Part shown: positions 24,420-31,901 of the stretch, piece by piece | Position numbering within the stretch: the first letter of the stretch is position 1 | Layout of the letters: each line of letters begins with the position of its first letter | Assembly (NCBI GenBank): GCA_035248725.1 | Contig: DATFHG010000080.1 | Coordinates: forward strand, 1-64,000 | Length of the DNA: 64,000 bases | Source: DASPMP01 sp035248725 | Lineage (GTDB): Bacteria; Gemmatimonadota; Gemmatimonadetes; Gemmatimonadales; Gemmatimonadaceae | Reading direction: 5' to 3' | Made by a program: the position numbers and the translations under genes | The notes under the pieces: model-generated | Told to the model about the DNA's origin: nothing | The model's input: the letters and a program-made list of their open reading frames with translations, nothing else | Database searches by the model: none

Positions 24420-25445
24420 ATGGCCGAACGCTGGATCGTGCGGAAGGGCACCGCGAAATCGGGGTTCCGGTACGAGAGCCCGGAGGGGGGCGCGCTTCGT
24501 GACGCCCGGGCGCTCGCGCGCGTCGCGCGCATGCGGGTGCCGCCAGCGTGGCGAGAGGTGCACATCGCGGCCGACCCGCGCCGCGCCATTCAGGCGTGGG
24601 GGTACGATGCGCGCGGACGCAAGCAGTATCGCTACAACGAGCGCGCGGTCGCATCGCGCGAGCTGCGCAAATATCATCGAGTGCGACAGCTGGCCAAGTC
24701 GCTGCCCCACGTGCGGCGCACGTTGCGGGCACAGTCGCGGAAAGCGCAGCTCGACTGCACGAGCGTGTGCGCGATTGCGCTCCGTCTGGTGAGCGAGACG
24801 CTCTTTCGGCCCGGCAGCGAGAAATACCTGCGCGAGAACGGGAGTCACGGCATCACGACGCTGCGCAAACGCCACGTACGCCTCGAATCCCGCCGCGCGA
24901 TCTTCACCTACAAGGGCAAGTCGGGAAAAGCGCAGCGTCAGGTGGTCACGAACCCCGAGCTGATCGCGCTCATCCGTCGCATGATGCGCACGCCAGGCGA
25001 GCGGCTGTTCCGGTATCGCGACCGCGGCGGCTGGTGCGACCTCGACTCCCCCACACTCATCCGGCATCTGCGCGCGGAGATCGGGCCGTTCGCCGTGAAG
25101 GATTTCCGAACATGGGGAGCAACGCTGCGAGCCGCGATCGTCCTCGCCGAGCTCGGCGCCGGAGTATCCGATACGGAAACGAAGCGGAACGTCGCACTCG
25201 CCATGCGCATCGTCGCCGCGGAGCTCGGCAACACGCCCGCGATCTGTCGAACGTCGTATGTGCATCCGATGATCCTCGCGCGATATGTGGACGATGGGGA
25301 AACCATTCCGCTCCGGGGTGTCCGCTACCGTTCCCCGGATGCGTTCGCACATTCGCCGGAAGAGCGCGCCCTCATCGCGTTCCTCGACAAACATTTTCCC
25401 GAGCGGCGGCGCCGGCCGCGTCCTGCGCTCGCTCGTGCGGCCTGA
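24420..25445 (+). CDS. DNA topoisomerase IB (poxvirus-like, bacterial)
   Basis: 341 residues. The N-terminal domain has 'RVPPAWREVHIAADPRRAIQAWGYDARGRKQYRYNE'. The catalytic domain has 'FTYKGKSGKAQ' (catalytic Lys in a beta hairpin), 'VKDFRTWGAT' (Arg and general acid region) and the nucleophile Tyr280 in CRTSYVHP. It relaxes positive and negative supercoils without ATP through a 3'-phosphotyrosine link. The length and layout match the bacterial poxvirus-like TopIB family of Deinococcus and Pseudomonas. It is divergent from the enoyl-CoA hydratase with 47 bp between starts. A 387-residue antisense ORF covers the same DNA and is spurious. Confidence 0.92.
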   Translation: MAERWIVRKGTAKSGFRYESPEGGALRDARALARVARMRVPPAWREVHIAADPRRAIQAWGYDARGRKQYRYNERAVASRELRKYHRVRQLAKSLPHVRRTLRAQSRKAQLDCTSVCAIALRLVSETLFRPGSEKYLRENGSHGITTLRKRHVRLESRRAIFTYKGKSGKAQRQVVTNPELIALIRRMMRTPGERLFRYRDRGGWCDLDSPTLIRHLRAEIGPFAVKDFRTWGATLRAAIVLAELGAGVSDTETKRNVALAMRIVAAELGNTPAICRTSYVHPMILARYVDDGETIPLRGVRYRSPDAFAHSPEERALIAFLDKHFPERRRRPRPALARAA

Positions 25446-25451
25446 ACGGCC

Positions 25452-25766
25452 ATGAGTCATCACCGCGTTCGGCTCGTCGCGCTGTGTGCGCTGGTCCTGG
25501 TGACCACGCCGCCCATCTTCGGGTCGGACAAGGCCAAGCACTTCCTCATGTCGTTCCTGATGCAGAGCACGGGGTATTCGCTGGGCCGGACGTTCGGGCT
25601 GAATCGCGCGAGCTCACAGGTCGTGGGCGGCGCCGGCGTCGCGGCGGTTGGGATCGCGAAGGAGCTCCACGATCGGAAGGTCGGGAAGGGGTTCAGCCTC
25701 GCGGACCTCGCCTGGGACGCGGCTGGCGGCGTTGCCGCCGCGTCGCTCCTGAATGGGGCTCGCTGA
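25452..25766 (+). CDS. YfiM/DUF2279-like exported protein
   Basis: 104 residues. A hydrophobic N-terminus (LVALCALVLVTTPPIFG) acts as a signal peptide or anchor. The core 'SDKAKHFLMSFLMQSTGYSLGR', 'GAGVAAVGIAKELHDRKV' and 'GFSLADLAWDAAGGVAAASLL' resembles YfiM-type proteins (D-K-x-x-H-F, then K-E-x-x-D, then S-x-x-D-L-x-W-D). The alternating small residues suggest membrane-embedded helices. The function is unknown. It starts 6 bp after the topoisomerase stop and is probably co-transcribed with it. Confidence 0.65.
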   Translation: MSHHRVRLVALCALVLVTTPPIFGSDKAKHFLMSFLMQSTGYSLGRTFGLNRASSQVVGGAGVAAVGIAKELHDRKVGKGFSLADLAWDAAGGVAAASLLNGAR

Positions 25767-25819
25767 GCCGGTCGCTTTGAGCGGCGATCACCGGCCGCGC
25801 GCAGTATATTCCGCAACGC

Positions 25820-26269
25820 ATGAAGCCGCGCACGAAGTTCCTCCTCGGCGCCGCGTCGATTCTCGTCGTCGCCGGCTACCTGATGGCAAGCTCGATCAGG
25901 AGCACGGGCGTGTACTATCTCACGCCGACCGAATTGCAGGCGAAGCTCTCGACGGATCCGTCGATCCGGAGCGTCGGCGTCAAGTTGGGCGCACGCGTGG
26001 TGCCCGGGTCCATTCGACGTGAGCCGGGCGGACGCGAATATGCCTTTCACGTGACCGACGGTTCACGCGACGTGCCGGTGGTGTACCGGGGCATTGCGCC
26101 GGACACGTTCACGGATGGCGTGGATGTCGTTGTCGAAGGACGCATGGGCCAGGACGGGACGTTCCACGCCACGACGCTGCTGGCCAAGTGTGCCTCGCGC
26201 TACGAAAACGCGCCTGAGAAGTATCGCGACACGCCGGGCTATCAGGCCGCGAAGAATCCGCGCGCGTGA
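25820..26269 (+). CDS. ccmE: cytochrome c maturation heme chaperone CcmE, CxxxY type
   Basis: 149 residues: one N-terminal membrane anchor (FLLGAASILVVAGYLMAS), then an OB-fold periplasmic domain ('VRVVPGSIRR.....YAFHVTDGSRDVPVVYRGIAPDTFTDGVDVVVEGRM'). The usual heme-binding His in LLAKHxxxY is replaced by Cys124, giving LLAKCASRY, i.e. the C-x-x-x-Y variant known from some archaea, Desulfovibrio and other groups. CcmE binds heme covalently and hands it to CcmF. A TATATT box lies 10 bp before the start. First gene of a four-gene ccm operon; ccmA, ccmB and ccmC are not in the window. The stop overlaps the GTG of ccmF. Confidence 0.93.
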   Translation: MKPRTKFLLGAASILVVAGYLMASSIRSTGVYYLTPTELQAKLSTDPSIRSVGVKLGARVVPGSIRREPGGREYAFHVTDGSRDVPVVYRGIAPDTFTDGVDVVVEGRMGQDGTFHATTLLAKCASRYENAPEKYRDTPGYQAAKNPRA

Positions 26270-28299
26270 TCGTCGTCGGCGAGCTGTCGTTGTGGATCGC
26301 GCTGCTCATGGCGGCGTGGTGCGCCACGGTGTCGTTCGCCGGAGGCATCGGCCGACGCGCTGATCTCATCCGCAGCGGTGAACGCGCGTCGTACAGCGCG
26401 ACGCTGTTCACGATGCTCGCCGCCCTGGGCCTGTGGACCGCGCTGCTCACGCGCGACTTCTCCATCTCGTACGTCGCGAGCCAGATCAGCGCGAACATGC
26501 CGAACGTGTACGTCTTCACCGCGTTCTGGAGCGGGCAGGCCGGGTCGATGCTCTTCTGGGCGCTGATCCTGTCGGTGTACTCCGCCATCGTTGTCTGGAC
26601 GAATCGGTCGCGCAATCGCGAGCTGATGCCCTTCGTGACCGGAACGCTCGCGTGCGTGCTGCTCTTCTTCCTGACGACGACCGCGTTGAAGGCGAACCCG
26701 TATTCGCGGCTGGATTGGCTGCCGCCCGATGGCCGCGGCATGAACCCGCAATTGCAGAATCCCGGCATGGCGATCCATCCGCCGAACCTGTACCTCGGTT
26801 ATGTGGCGACGGCCATCCCGTTTGCGTTCGCTGTCGCGGCGCTCGTGACGCGACGTCTCGATGCGCAGTGGCTGGCGGCGGTCAGACGGTGGTCGCTGCT
26901 CTCGTGGTTCTTCCTCACGATCGGCATCGTACTCGGCATGTGGTGGGCGTACGTGGAGCTCGGCTGGGGCGGCTACTGGGCGTGGGATCCCGTGGAGAAC
27001 GCGTCGTTCCTGCCCTGGCTCACAGGCACCGCGTTCCTGCATTCCATCATGGTTCAGGAAAAACGCGGAATGCTCCGGAAATGGAACGTCGTGCTCGTGG
27101 TCGTGACGTTCCTGTTGTCCATCCTGGGCACGTTCATCACGCGCAGCGGTGTTATCGAGAGTGTCCACTCGTTCGCGCAATCGCCGGTCGGCGCGTGGTT
27201 CGCGACCTTCCTTGCCGGTGCGGTGGCGGTCACCGTGTATCTCGTCGCGACGCGGCTGAAGGATCTCGAGGCGCGGGCAGGACTCGAGAGCATGGTGAGC
27301 CGCGAAGCCGCGTTCCTCTACAACAATCTCCTGCTGGTCGGCATCGCGTTCTCGGTCCTCTGGGGAACGCTCTTTCCGATTCTCAGCGAATGGGTGCGCG
27401 GCGAGAAGATCACCGTGGGTCCGCCGTTCTTCAATGCCGTGAACATTCCGCTCGGACTCATGCTGCTCGCGCTGACGGGAATTGGCCCGCTGATCGCGTG
27501 GCGCAAGGCATCGGTCTCGAATCTGCGGCGCCAGTTTCTCGTACCCGCGTGTGCCGCGGCCGCGATCGCGCTCATTCTCGTCATCGCCGGCATGCGCGAC
27601 GGATACGCGCTGGTGGCGTACCTGCTCGCCGCCTTCGTCGCGGGCACGATCGTGCAGGAGTTCGCGAAGGGAGTCGGCGCGCGACGGTCGATTCACGGTG
27701 AGTCGTTTCCGCGCGCGTTTGCGCGACTCGTGGCGCGCAATCGCCGTCGCTATGGCGGCTACATCGTTCACGCCGGCGTGGTGCTGCTCTTCGCGGCGTT
27801 CGCCGGGCTGGCGTTCAAGAAGGAGTTCGACGTCAGCCTGACGGCGGGCCAGGCGTTCGAGGCCACGGATCCTTTCCATCGCCACTGGCGGTTCGTGAGT
27901 CAGGGAGTGTCCACGTCACAGTCATTGAATCGTGACATCACCGCGGTCGCGCTCGAGGCGTTCCGTGACGGCAAGCGCATCGGCCTGATCAAGACCGAGA
28001 AACGACAGTACTTCGACAGCCAGGGGCGTCCCACCTTCGAGCCGTCCACGGAAGTGGGGATCCACAGTGAGGCCCGCCTGGACACGTATACGGTGCTCGC
28101 CGGCGTGCGCGACGAGGCCGCCGAACTTCGCATCACGTTCAACCCACTCGTCGTGTGGGTCTGGGTCGGCGGCATGCTCATGGCCTTCGGCGGCATCATC
28201 GTCATGTGGCCGCAGGCGGAACGACGACGGCAGGCCGGATACCGTGCGACGCTGCAGCCCGTGAGCGAAGCGAGCGTCGCCGCCAGCGTCGAAGCGTGA
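26266..28299 (+). CDS. ccmF: cytochrome c heme lyase subunit CcmF
   Basis: 677 residues with many membrane segments. The tryptophan-rich heme-handling motif is WGGYWAWDPVENASFLPWL, with HPPNLYLGYVATAIPF (conserved His in HPP) upstream of it and a late 'RYGGYIVHAGVVLLFAAFAG' with the conserved His. A C-terminal periplasmic domain precedes the last helix (WVWVGGMLMAFGGIIVMWP). It ligates heme from CcmE to apocytochrome c at the outer face of the inner membrane. The GTG start at 26266 overlaps the ccmE stop. The length is normal (about 650). Confidence 0.96.
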   Translation: MIVVGELSLWIALLMAAWCATVSFAGGIGRRADLIRSGERASYSATLFTMLAALGLWTALLTRDFSISYVASQISANMPNVYVFTAFWSGQAGSMLFWALILSVYSAIVVWTNRSRNRELMPFVTGTLACVLLFFLTTTALKANPYSRLDWLPPDGRGMNPQLQNPGMAIHPPNLYLGYVATAIPFAFAVAALVTRRLDAQWLAAVRRWSLLSWFFLTIGIVLGMWWAYVELGWGGYWAWDPVENASFLPWLTGTAFLHSIMVQEKRGMLRKWNVVLVVVTFLLSILGTFITRSGVIESVHSFAQSPVGAWFATFLAGAVAVTVYLVATRLKDLEARAGLESMVSREAAFLYNNLLLVGIAFSVLWGTLFPILSEWVRGEKITVGPPFFNAVNIPLGLMLLALTGIGPLIAWRKASVSNLRRQFLVPACAAAAIALILVIAGMRDGYALVAYLLAAFVAGTIVQEFAKGVGARRSIHGESFPRAFARLVARNRRRYGGYIVHAGVVLLFAAFAGLAFKKEFDVSLTAGQAFEATDPFHRHWRFVSQGVSTSQSLNRDITAVALEAFRDGKRIGLIKTEKRQYFDSQGRPTFEPSTEVGIHSEARLDTYTVLAGVRDEAAELRITFNPLVVWVWVGGMLMAFGGIIVMWPQAERRRQAGYRATLQPVSEASVAASVEA

Positions 28300-28898
28300 T
28301 CACGCGCCGCGGGCTGCTTCGCTCGGCGGCGTTCGCCGCCGCCGGTATCGCCGTCGGCGCGCGCCGGGCTGCCACGCAGGATGAGCCGCGCGCGCAGGTA
28401 GCCGACACGTCGAATCTCTTCGCGATGGATCAGAGCGCGGCACGCGCGGTGCGATTGCCGCGCAAGCCGGGTGCCTCACCATCGATGTCGGCGGACCAGC
28501 GCGATGCCCTCGAACATCGGCTGCGCTGTCAGTGCGGTTGCACGCTGGACGTGTACACCTGCCGCACCACGGATTTTTCGTGTCAGGTTTCGCCCGCGAT
28601 GCATCGCGACATCCTCGCGCTCGTGGACGGCGGCTATTCGCCGGCGGAGATTCTGGACGGCTTCGTGAACGTGTACGGTCATCAGGTGCTGATGGCGCCG
28701 CCGAAGGTCGGGTTCAACATCGTCGGCTACGTACTGCCGGGCATCGCCATCGGCGTCGGCGGGATCGTCCTCGCGATCATGCTGCGCCGCTGGCGTCACA
28801 ACGTGCCCGCGCCGGCGCCGCCGCGCACCGCCGCCGGCGTCGATGCATCGCCGGACGAGCTGGCGCGGCTCGAAGCGGCGATCCGGGACGACGGCTGA
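28296..28898 (+). CDS. ccmH: CcmH-like apocytochrome c thioreductase with extra cysteines and a Tat-like signal
   Basis: 200 residues from the GTG overlapping the ccmF stop. The N-terminus ITRRGLLRSAAFAAAGIAVGA fits a twin-arginine signal rather than a plain Sec signal. The CcmH/CycL domain follows: ALEHRLRCQCGCTLDVYTC in place of the usual LRCxxCQ, so Cys at 78, 80, 82, 89 and 96. Then come 'MHRDILALVDGGYSPAEILDGFVNVYGHQVLMAPPK' (typical of CcmH) and a C-terminal membrane helix (VGYVLPGIAIGVGGIVLAIML). CcmH keeps the apocytochrome CxxCH thiols reduced. Five cysteines instead of two suggests altered redox chemistry or a metal site. Confidence 0.88.
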   Translation: MITRRGLLRSAAFAAAGIAVGARRAATQDEPRAQVADTSNLFAMDQSAARAVRLPRKPGASPSMSADQRDALEHRLRCQCGCTLDVYTCRTTDFSCQVSPAMHRDILALVDGGYSPAEILDGFVNVYGHQVLMAPPKVGFNIVGYVLPGIAIGVGGIVLAIMLRRWRHNVPAPAPPRTAAGVDASPDELARLEAAIRDDG

Positions 28899-28906
28899 AC
28901 GCCGAC

Positions 28907-29395
28907 ATGGTGGCACTCGCGGTCGGCACCGTGCTCGCGGTCGGCGCGCTCGCGTTCGTGCTTCACCCCCTGTTCTTCGGCACCATGGGTCCCCGGGACA
29001 GGGAAATCCCGATCGCCGACGGTCCGCGCGACGAGAGCGCGGTGGTGGCGTTGCGTGAGATCGAGTTCGACCGCGCGACGGGGAAATTGTCCGACTCCGA
29101 TTACACCGAGCTGCGCCGCACCTACACACAGCGCGCGCTCGCAGAGATGCGCGCGACGCCCGACGCGAGCGAAGATCCGATCGAAGCGCGCGTCCGCGCG
29201 TATCGCCAGACCCATCGCGACTGCGCGTCGTGCGGTCTGCGACCGGAGGCCGACGCTATTTACTGCTCGACGTGTGGCGCGTACCTCGAGCACACATGCC
29301 CGGACTGCGGCAGCGAAATCAGGGAATCGGGCGCGGTCTTCTGCTCGACGTGTGGTGGCCGGCTGGCGCGCGGCGCCGAGCGCATGCGCGCGTAG
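28907..29395 (+). CDS. CcmI-like N-terminus fused to two zinc ribbons
   Basis: 162 residues. One N-terminal membrane helix (VALAVGTVLAVGALAFVLHPLF) is followed by 'ESAVVALREIEFDRATGKLSDSDYTELRRTYTQRALAEM', which matches the start of CcmI/CycH (the 'EIEFDxxxGKLSxxDY' pattern). The TPR domain of CcmI is missing. In its place are two four-Cys zinc ribbons (CASCG/CSTCG and CPDCG/CSTCG). It is the last gene of the ccm operon, 8 bp after ccmH. Its likely role is a scaffold in heme ligation, but the zinc ribbons point to a cytoplasmic C-terminus, unlike CcmI. Similar fusions may be common in the lineage. Confidence 0.75.
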   Translation: MVALAVGTVLAVGALAFVLHPLFFGTMGPRDREIPIADGPRDESAVVALREIEFDRATGKLSDSDYTELRRTYTQRALAEMRATPDASEDPIEARVRAYRQTHRDCASCGLRPEADAIYCSTCGAYLEHTCPDCGSEIRESGAVFCSTCGGRLARGAERMRA

Positions 29396-29398
29396 TCG

Positions 29399-31159
29399 TC
29401 AGCGCTCGAAGGTCTCCATGCGCTTCTGCGCGATGGAGATCGGGACCAGCGTCGCGGCGCCGCAGAGGACCGCGGCCAATCCGAATCCGACGACCATCTC
29501 CAGCGGGCTCGCGCGTCCACCGAACGCCTGAGCGGAGAGGTACGAGTACACCGGCCGCGCCTCGAGAATCACGACGCCGCCGATCACCGCGATGGCGCTC
29601 ATCATGAAGAGCAGGCCGCCGAACGACGTCGGGATCTGCGCCGCGTTTTCCGTCTCGAACTGCGGGAACAGCGTTCCGAACCCGATCGCCAGGCCGGCGA
29701 CGGCGAACGTCATCAGGACGATCGTGAGCAGCGACACGCCGAACATGAATGCGCTGACGTCGAGCAGATAGTTGGTGACGCCGACAATCCCGATCGCAAG
29801 GAGCAGCAGCGGCAGCGTGCCGACCCAGAATTTGGACCACAGCAGGTCGCGCATCGACATGGGACTCGAGCGCAGGAGCCAGAGCGTGCGTCCCTCGAGG
29901 CTCACTCCCGGAAAGATGAATCGCGCGGCGATCGACGCGAGAACGAATCCCGCCAGCACGAGATTCAGGAACGGCACCACGTTCACGAGAAAGAACGTGA
30001 TGCCTTCGCCGCGCAGCGGCAGGAACTTGATGTTGAACACGTACACGATCACCAGCACCGCGAGCAGGATCAGCTGCGACCACTGCGTCGTATCGCGGAA
30101 GAACAGGCGCACTTCTTTCAGCACGAGCTCGCGCCGCAGGATGCCCGCCGGGCGCAGGAGCCAGCCAGCGACTTTCGAGAACACGCCGCTGCGCGCCCAG
30201 CGCTGCGCACTTTCCTGTGCCTTGCTGAATCCCTTGAGATAGAGCAGCCAGTGCAGGATGGCGCCGAGGACGATTGCCGCAGCCGCGGTGCTCCACAACA
30301 GGTAGAAGGGAAGGAAGTCGAGCTTGTACTGCAGCCACCCCATTGTCGCGTGCTGTGCCCACTCGCTCGGCAGGAACGGCGACGTCGGTGTGCGCAGCAC
30401 CGTGACGAAATCCACCAGCGAGCGAAACCCTTCGGGGCGCGCGAGCCGCTCGGGGCGCACGAGGCGGAACAGGAGGACGATGCCGCCCGCCGCCAGCACC
30501 GCGATCACGCTGAGAATGTCGCGCGTGCGCCGGGCCGGAAAGACGTTCACGAGAATCAGCGTCACCGCGCTCCCGACCACGCCGGGGATGATCAACACCG
30601 GGAGGAAGATCAGCAGCGCGATGAGCGGGAACCACCAACCCCCGTCGTACGCGATGCCGTAGGCCGCGAACATCGGCACGGCCATGAGCACCACCATCCA
30701 GCTGGAGTGCACGATCGTCTCCAACAGCTTCGCACCGTAGAGCTTCAGCCAGTCGACGGGGCCGGATACGAGAAGGTCGAGGTCCTTCGCCAGAAAGAAG
30801 CTCGAGAGCGCCGTGATGACGTTCGACAGCAGCAGGATGGAGAAGAAGCCGACGAGCAGGAGGCCCAGCAGCTTGCCCGCGAGCAACGGACCGATCTCCC
30901 GCACGTTCTTGAAGTACAGCAGCAACCGATACAACACGCCGAAGATCGCGCCCCAGAACAGCAGGCCGATCGTCGCCAGAATGGTGAGCCGTGCGCCACG
31001 ACCTCGCTCGCCGCGAAACGAGCGCGCGCGCGCGGTGAGATACTTGGGCCAGAGCAGATGCAACAGGGACGGATCGGGCTCCCGGACGGCAATCGCCCCG
31101 CTTACACGCGCCGCCGCGGCGACGCGCATGGCCTCCTGCGCGCTAGGCGTCGAGGACAT
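29399..31159 (-). CDS. ABC transporter permease (ABC-2/putative exporter type)
   Basis: 586 residues with about ten to twelve hydrophobic segments in two halves. The N-terminal half has 'LLLVGFFSILLLSNVITALSSFFLAKDLDLLVSGPV', and the phrase 'SSFFLAKDLDLLVSGPVD' is typical of the 'putative ABC exporter' permeases in Firmicutes and relatives. The C-terminal half has 'MSMRDLLWSKFWVGTLPLLLLAIGIVGVTNYLL'. It would form the membrane channel for the ATPase encoded just upstream (17-bp overlap). The substrate is unknown; the neighbouring transglutaminase-like and macro-domain proteins give no clear hint. It ends 4 bp from the convergent ccm operon. Confidence 0.85.
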   Translation of the reverse strand: MSSTPSAQEAMRVAAAARVSGAIAVREPDPSLLHLLWPKYLTARARSFRGERGRGARLTILATIGLLFWGAIFGVLYRLLLYFKNVREIGPLLAGKLLGLLLVGFFSILLLSNVITALSSFFLAKDLDLLVSGPVDWLKLYGAKLLETIVHSSWMVVLMAVPMFAAYGIAYDGGWWFPLIALLIFLPVLIIPGVVGSAVTLILVNVFPARRTRDILSVIAVLAAGGIVLLFRLVRPERLARPEGFRSLVDFVTVLRTPTSPFLPSEWAQHATMGWLQYKLDFLPFYLLWSTAAAAIVLGAILHWLLYLKGFSKAQESAQRWARSGVFSKVAGWLLRPAGILRRELVLKEVRLFFRDTTQWSQLILLAVLVIVYVFNIKFLPLRGEGITFFLVNVVPFLNLVLAGFVLASIAARFIFPGVSLEGRTLWLLRSSPMSMRDLLWSKFWVGTLPLLLLAIGIVGVTNYLLDVSAFMFGVSLLTIVLMTFAVAGLAIGFGTLFPQFETENAAQIPTSFGGLLFMMSAIAVIGGVVILEARPVYSYLSAQAFGGRASPLEMVVGFGLAAVLCGAATLVPISIAQKRMETFER

Positions 31160-31901
31160 CCACCAGCTCGCGGGCTGCGTTCTCGCCCGTCAGTTTGAGG
31201 AAGATGTCCTCCAGGCCCGCTGTGCCGTCGGCGGCGTGCTGGCGTAGATCGGTCATGGTGCCGGCCGCACGAATGCGGCCACTCTGGATGATCGCGATGC
31301 GATCACACAAGGACTCCGCCACTTCCAGGGTGTGCGTGGACATCATGATCGTGTGCCCGCGACGCGTGTACTCCTTGAAGAGATCCTTGAGGATCCGCGC
31401 GGCCTTGGGGTCGAGCCCAACCATCGGCTCGTCCACGACGATGACTTCCGGCCGATGCACGAACGCGCTGGAGATGATGAGCTTCTGCCGCATGCCGTGG
31501 CTGTAGCTCTCCACGAGCTCGTCGCGCCATTCCTCGAGATCGAACAACGCCATGAGCTCGCGCGCGCGATGCTCGATCGCCGGCCCCTCCTGCTCGTACA
31601 ATCCGGCGACGAACCGCAGAAATTCCGCGCCGGTCAACTTCTCGTAGATGAACGGCCGGTCCGGGATGAAACCGAGCTTCATCTTCGCCGCGATCGGGTC
31701 CTTCACGATGTCGACGCCGCCGATCTGCACCGTGCCGCTGGTCGGGCGCAGGATCCCGGCGATCATGCGCAGCGTGGTGGTCTTCCCCGCGCCGTTCGGC
31801 CCCAGGAATCCGAACAGCTCGCCCTGCGGCACGTCGAGATCCAGCCGGTCGACAGCCGTGAAGCTGCCGTACTTCTTCGACAACTGCAGGAGTTTGATCA
31901 T
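31143..31901 (-). CDS. ABC transporter ATP-binding protein
   Basis: 252 residues from the ATG overlapping the transglutaminase-gene stop. Walker A GPNGAGKTT, signature SYSHGMRQKLIISSAF (a variant of LSGGQ, as usual in ABC-2 exporters), Walker B VIVVDEPMVGLD and the H-loop MMSTHTLE are intact. The N-terminus (IKLLQLSKKYGSFTAVDRLDLDVPQGELFGFLGP) and the 'IPDRPFIYEKLTGAEFLRFVAGLY' region match the drug/Na/multidrug-type ABC-2 ATPases. It powers the permease at 29399-31159. The ORF is open far upstream of the real start, within the preceding gene. Confidence 0.93.
   Translation of the reverse strand: MIKLLQLSKKYGSFTAVDRLDLDVPQGELFGFLGPNGAGKTTTLRMIAGILRPTSGTVQIGGVDIVKDPIAAKMKLGFIPDRPFIYEKLTGAEFLRFVAGLYEQEGPAIEHRARELMALFDLEEWRDELVESYSHGMRQKLIISSAFVHRPEVIVVDEPMVGLDPKAARILKDLFKEYTRRGHTIMMSTHTLEVAESLCDRIAIIQSGRIRAAGTMTDLRQHAADGTAGLEDIFLKLTGENAARELVDVLDA

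Noticed and set aside
26242..27885. 547-residue minus-strand frame over ccmF
   Set aside because: CcmF on the plus strand is complete, with its conserved motifs; the minus frame is Arg/Glu/His-rich shadow.
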